Below are positions 8,468-10,627 of a stretch of 10,627 nucleotides of DNA, piece by piece; position 1 is the stretch's first letter, and each line of letters begins with the position of its first letter. Origin of the DNA: Euperipatoides rowelli (taxonomy: Eukaryota > Onychophora > Udeonychophora > Euonychophora > Peripatopsidae); assembly GCA_003024985.2 (NCBI GenBank), contig PXIH01S0075649.1; one strand, written 5' to 3'. The translations under genes and the position numbers were made by a program. Below the pieces are notes generated by a model. It was not told where the DNA came from. It saw only the letters and a list, made by a program, of their open reading frames with translations, and ran no database searches.

Positions 8468-8511
8468 GTAAATTAATCACTTCACCTAGCAATAATTGCC
8501 AGGTAAATAAA
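8448..8511 (+). repeat. Tandem copy of the exon D end and its splice donor
   Basis: Positions 8448-8476 and 8483-8511 match at 25 of 29 bases with a 35-bp offset. The first copy spans the last 20 coding bases of exon D and its donor CAG|GTAAAT. The second lies wholly in the intron and keeps an identical CAGGTAAAT donor with its GT at 8503-8504. If the second donor were used, the frame would read a TAA stop immediately after the first donor position (8469-8471), so only the first gives a kinase. Confidence 0.85.
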
Positions 8512-8666
8512 CTAACACCTAATAAATCACAAGGTCAATTAACCATCCGTTAGCCAAAGAACTTATTAATTATAATAGTTTATTTAATACAGTAATACTT
8601 AAGGCTGGAGATATTTTGTGGAAGCAATTTTCTAATCTTGCGGTCAACAATGTAGAATTTTGCAAA

Positions 8667-8674
8667 ATTTTGCC
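8667..8674 (+). repeat. Left 8-bp target-site duplication of the nested hAT-like element
   Basis: ATTTTGCC directly before TAGGGTGGACG; matches ATTTGGCC at 9333-9340 at seven of eight bases. Confidence 0.75.
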
Positions 8675-8890
8675 TAGGGTGGACGGAGCTCCAAAATTCG
8701 TGGATTTTCGGAGTTGATGTCCGAATTGAACTCGGTTCGGGGCAAAGAGAATTTCCCGAATGATATGGTTTTTTTTTTTTAAATTCTGATTTTTTTTTAA
8801 TAAAAAAAAAATAAACTAGAAAAATAAAATCAATATTAGAATTATTTTGGACTATAATGATTAAAAAAAAAAATCAATATTATAAATCTA

Positions 8891-9104
8891 TTAGGTATTA
8901 TTGATTAGGTATTCTTAGGTATTTTTAGGTACTCTTAAATATTCTTAGGTACTCTTAGGCATTATTAGGTACTCTTAGGTATTCTTACGCATTCTTAGGT
9001 ACTCTTAGATATTCTTAGGTATTCTTAGGCATTATTGGTGCTCTTAGGTACTCTTAGGCATTTTTAGGTACTCTTAGGTATTCGTGGGTACTCTTAGGTA
9101 TTCT
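8891..9104 (+). repeat. Minisatellite with a 10-bp unit (ATTCTTAGGT / ACTCTTAGGT), ~21 copies
   Basis: Units keep strict 10-bp spacing from 8901 to 9030; one unit then loses a base (9031-9039) and the register resumes to 9104. Two variants, ATTCTTAGGT and ACTCTTAGGT, frequently alternate, giving a 20-bp higher-order period in places; GGC and ATT-ATT variants also recur. It sits in the middle of the nested hAT-like element. Confidence 0.95.
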
Positions 9105-9118
9105 AAGAATACCTAAGA
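9092..9118. repeat. Perfect 13-bp-arm inverted repeat closing the minisatellite
   Basis: TCTTAGGTATTCT (9092-9104), one base, then AGAATACCTAAGA (9106-9118). The last minisatellite unit is followed at once by its own reverse complement, after which the array stops. Confidence 0.9.
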
Positions 9119-9332
9119 CATTTTAGAAGTAGGTGCAGTCTCAAAATTCTTTGATGGTAATATTTTTTATAAATTCCTTCCATACACCCCCCCCCCCATT
9201 TTTTTTTTTGTGGTATTTAATTTTTTTTTTAATCTTACATTAAAATCCCCGACCCATCCCCGAAATTCAGGGATTCTGTCAAATCCCGCCCCAACCTAAA
9301 AAAAACATCCCACGTCCAGTCGTCCACCCCTA

Positions 9333-9340
9333 ATTTGGCC
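9333..9340 (+). repeat. Right 8-bp target-site duplication of the nested hAT-like element
   Basis: ATTTGGCC directly after CGTCCACCCCTA; partner of 8667-8674. Confidence 0.75.
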
Positions 9341-9928
9341 TTTTCAAAACAAATTTCATAAGTCTTTTTTTTCTCTTTTAAATTAGCATTTTTAATTAAT
9401 GTGGAAATTAATAAAGTAAAATACTGTACATAAAATATACAATACGTATAAAAACATGAAAATAAGTTACATTTACCATTAAAAATAAAATTCATTTTCT
9501 GTAAAGTATAAATGTAGGCCTATAGGTATACAGTATTATGCACATCAACTGTATATTTGCAATAAAAAATTGAAACATTGATTAAACTTAAGTGAAACAT
9601 CAGCTTTATTACATAAACTGAATAAATAATTAAAAATAGTATGGAATTTGAAGTAAGATTGTTTCTAATGTCACATTTAAGTTTCAAAAACAAATTTTGC
9701 AAAATTAATAGCCTAAATCTCTAACATTTTGATTAATTGGATTATTAACAAGTTTGCCTTGAGCATTTACAGAAAATACTCAATTACAGTTTAATTTATT
9801 CGCTACAAAAATATAAAATAAGCTGGTTAAAATTTAAAAATTTGTGAAAATTTTGCGAACACAGGCAAAATTTGCCAAATTTTGTAAAAACGCAAAAAAA
9901 AAAAAAAAAACCTCCAGCCTTAATACTA

Positions 9929-10200
9929 TGTCATATGCAACACAGGATGTAAGATTCAAAGATCCTGTTACAAATATAAAATTGAAATATAAAACACAAG
10001 ATTAAAATAATTAATACGAAACCTACAATAATCAAAATATATCAAGAAATAAAAACTAAGTTACAAAAGAATTTATCAAAAATTTACTCAACTCTTTTTT
10101 AAATATAATAAATTGATTATTTTCAACATAATATGGAAGTTTATTCCATATGGGAACAATTCAGAATAATAAATATATTTTTATTCTTCTTGTTTTACAG
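9929..10200. other. Intron sequence, no gene seen
   Basis: AT-rich sequence between the nested elements and the GC-richer final segment. TTGTTTTACAG at 10190-10200 looks like a splice acceptor, but no KSR kinase sequence follows it. Confidence 0.55.
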
Positions 10201-10607
10201 TACGTTAAGTGCTTTATTGGCCAGTTGTACCCAACCCTGCGCCTGCCGACCCTCTGCTGTTCCACTCCAAAATGAAAGCTTGTCAGCGTTAGCTTGGCAG
10301 TGCCCGGGTCCCATTAATTTAGATTGTGAGTGGTTAAGCAACCAAATATAGGCGGCAGTTTTCTCTTTAATTCCACCTTTTGGTCCAAGTTAACCTGGAC
10401 GAACTTCAGTGCAATGCATGCAGACAGCTGAATTGGTGGGGATAATTAGAGAATTGTCTAAATATAGGCGATACAATCCAGATTTTACCACATTTTTTAC
10501 ATCTGCACATGTTTTCGTCATTACGGAAATTATAGATGCTGCCCCGCCACCTTATCGGTATTTTAGAATGTGCTCTAGGGTACAAAAAGGTTGGGAACCC
10601 CTTAGAT
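10201..10607. mobile_element. Probable repeat fragment ending like a hAT-type transposon
   Basis: Base composition changes abruptly near 10200 to a more GC- and CpG-containing stretch. Near its right edge, GGTTGGGAACCCC (10590-10602) is, on the minus strand, GGGGTTCCCAACC, which resembles the inner part of CAGGGGTTCCCAACCTTTT-type hAT ends. A weak partner GTACCCAACC lies at 10226-10235, but I see no matching target duplication. The 11-mer AAATATAGGCG occurs twice (10344-10354, 10460-10470). Two + frames of 72 and 66 codons show no family signature. Boundaries and class are uncertain. Confidence 0.35.
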
Positions 10608-10627
10608 AGGCTATAGTATTTTTTTTA

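Larger units (their letters stand above)
8675..9332. mobile_element. hAT-like non-autonomous element nested in the 8602-9920 element
   Basis: The left terminus TAGGGTGGACG (8675-8685) and the reverse complement of the right terminus TAGGGGTGGACG (9321-9332) differ by one missing G. TAGGG/CAGGG starts are usual in hAT elements. The flanks ATTTTGCC (8667-8674) and ATTTGGCC (9333-9340) form an 8-bp target duplication with one mismatch, the size typical of hAT. Just inside the ends are CCCGAA / TTCGGGG-rich blocks and T runs. The middle is occupied by a 10-bp minisatellite (8891-9104). A minus-strand 86-codon frame crossing the right end is not a transposase and is best read as chance. The sequence is far shorter than an autonomous hAT. 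Confidence 0.82.
8602..9920. mobile_element. AGGCTGGAG-type element, ~650 bp, split by a second insertion
   Basis: The left end AGGCTGGAG (8602-8610) and right end CTCCAGCCT (9912-9920) are exact inverted repeats. Outside them lie TAATACTTA (8593-8601) and TAATACTA (9921-9928), a target duplication of the 8-bp hAT size if one base was gained on the left. Both ends continue with variants of AATTTTGCAAA / GGCAAAATTTGCC, which look like subterminal repeats. Without the 658-bp inner element and one target copy the element is about 653 bp. A run of 17 A (9894-9910) lies beside the right end. No coding frame is recognisable. The AGGCTG start is shared with the element at 4171-6477, so the two may belong to one family. 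Confidence 0.7.

Noticed and set aside
8891-9104. Possible CRISPR-like array or telomere-type repeat
   Set aside because: Units are 10 bp and contiguous with no spacers, and the host is a eukaryote; TCTTAGGT is not a terminal array here because unrelated sequence follows on both sides.
9235-9495. 86-codon minus-strand frame as a gene
   Set aside because: It runs across the right boundary of the nested hAT-like element into the outer element, so it is a chance join of two repeats.
9520-9702. 60-codon minus-strand frame as a gene
   Set aside because: Low-complexity hydrophobic translation of AT-rich DNA inside the outer element; no motif.
10133-10609. Next KSR kinase exon or an independent gene in the final segment
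   Set aside because: None of the frames shows the expected KSR continuation after the gatekeeper (hinge, catalytic loop HKD, DFG). The TTGTTTTACAG site is therefore not supported as the next acceptor.

Overview
The window is AT-rich nuclear DNA from an animal, most likely an invertebrate. It carries part of one intron-split protein-coding gene and several decayed DNA transposons. The gene lies on the + strand. Four exons (2208-2277, 6933-7031, 7135-7220, 8291-8467) splice in a consistent reading frame and encode the end of a Ser-rich linker plus the start of a protein kinase domain. The segments REWDIPYDEL, IGTGRFGTVFKG and [18 protein letters not shown] identify it as KSR, kinase suppressor of Ras, the RAF-related scaffold that brings RAF and MEK together. 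The VAIK lysine is kept. Mammalian KSRs have arginine there while fly and worm KSRs keep lysine, so an invertebrate host is likely. The phylum cannot be fixed from this window. Both the 5' and 3' ends of the gene lie outside it.

Layout: 1-2207 is the 3' part of an intron. It holds a 1.2-kb element with 63-bp terminal inverted repeats (922-2127). After exon A, a 4.65-kb intron (2278-6932) contains a 2.3-kb element (4171-6477) with AGGCTG-type inverted ends and, on the minus strand, what looks like a broken TTF-zinc-finger hAT transposase. Exons B and C flank a 103-bp intron. The 1.07-kb intron between exons C and D is mostly a ~660-bp TTAA-flanked element (7452-8111) built of nested GC-rich palindromes. 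Downstream of exon D, the rest of the window is intron. It holds a hAT-like element (8675-9332, 8-bp target duplication) inserted inside an older AGGCTG-type element (8602-9920), and a final segment that ends like another hAT-type repeat (about 10200-10607). The inner hAT-like element carries a 10-bp-unit minisatellite that ends in a perfect 13-bp-arm inverted repeat.

The coding parts act together as one protein. The rest is intronic repeat sequence with no convincing independent gene. I see no RNA gene, CRISPR array or undescribed gene system. The most informative oddities are the nested transposons with recognisable target duplications, the exact duplication of the exon D splice donor region, and the palindrome cluster in the intron between exons C and D.
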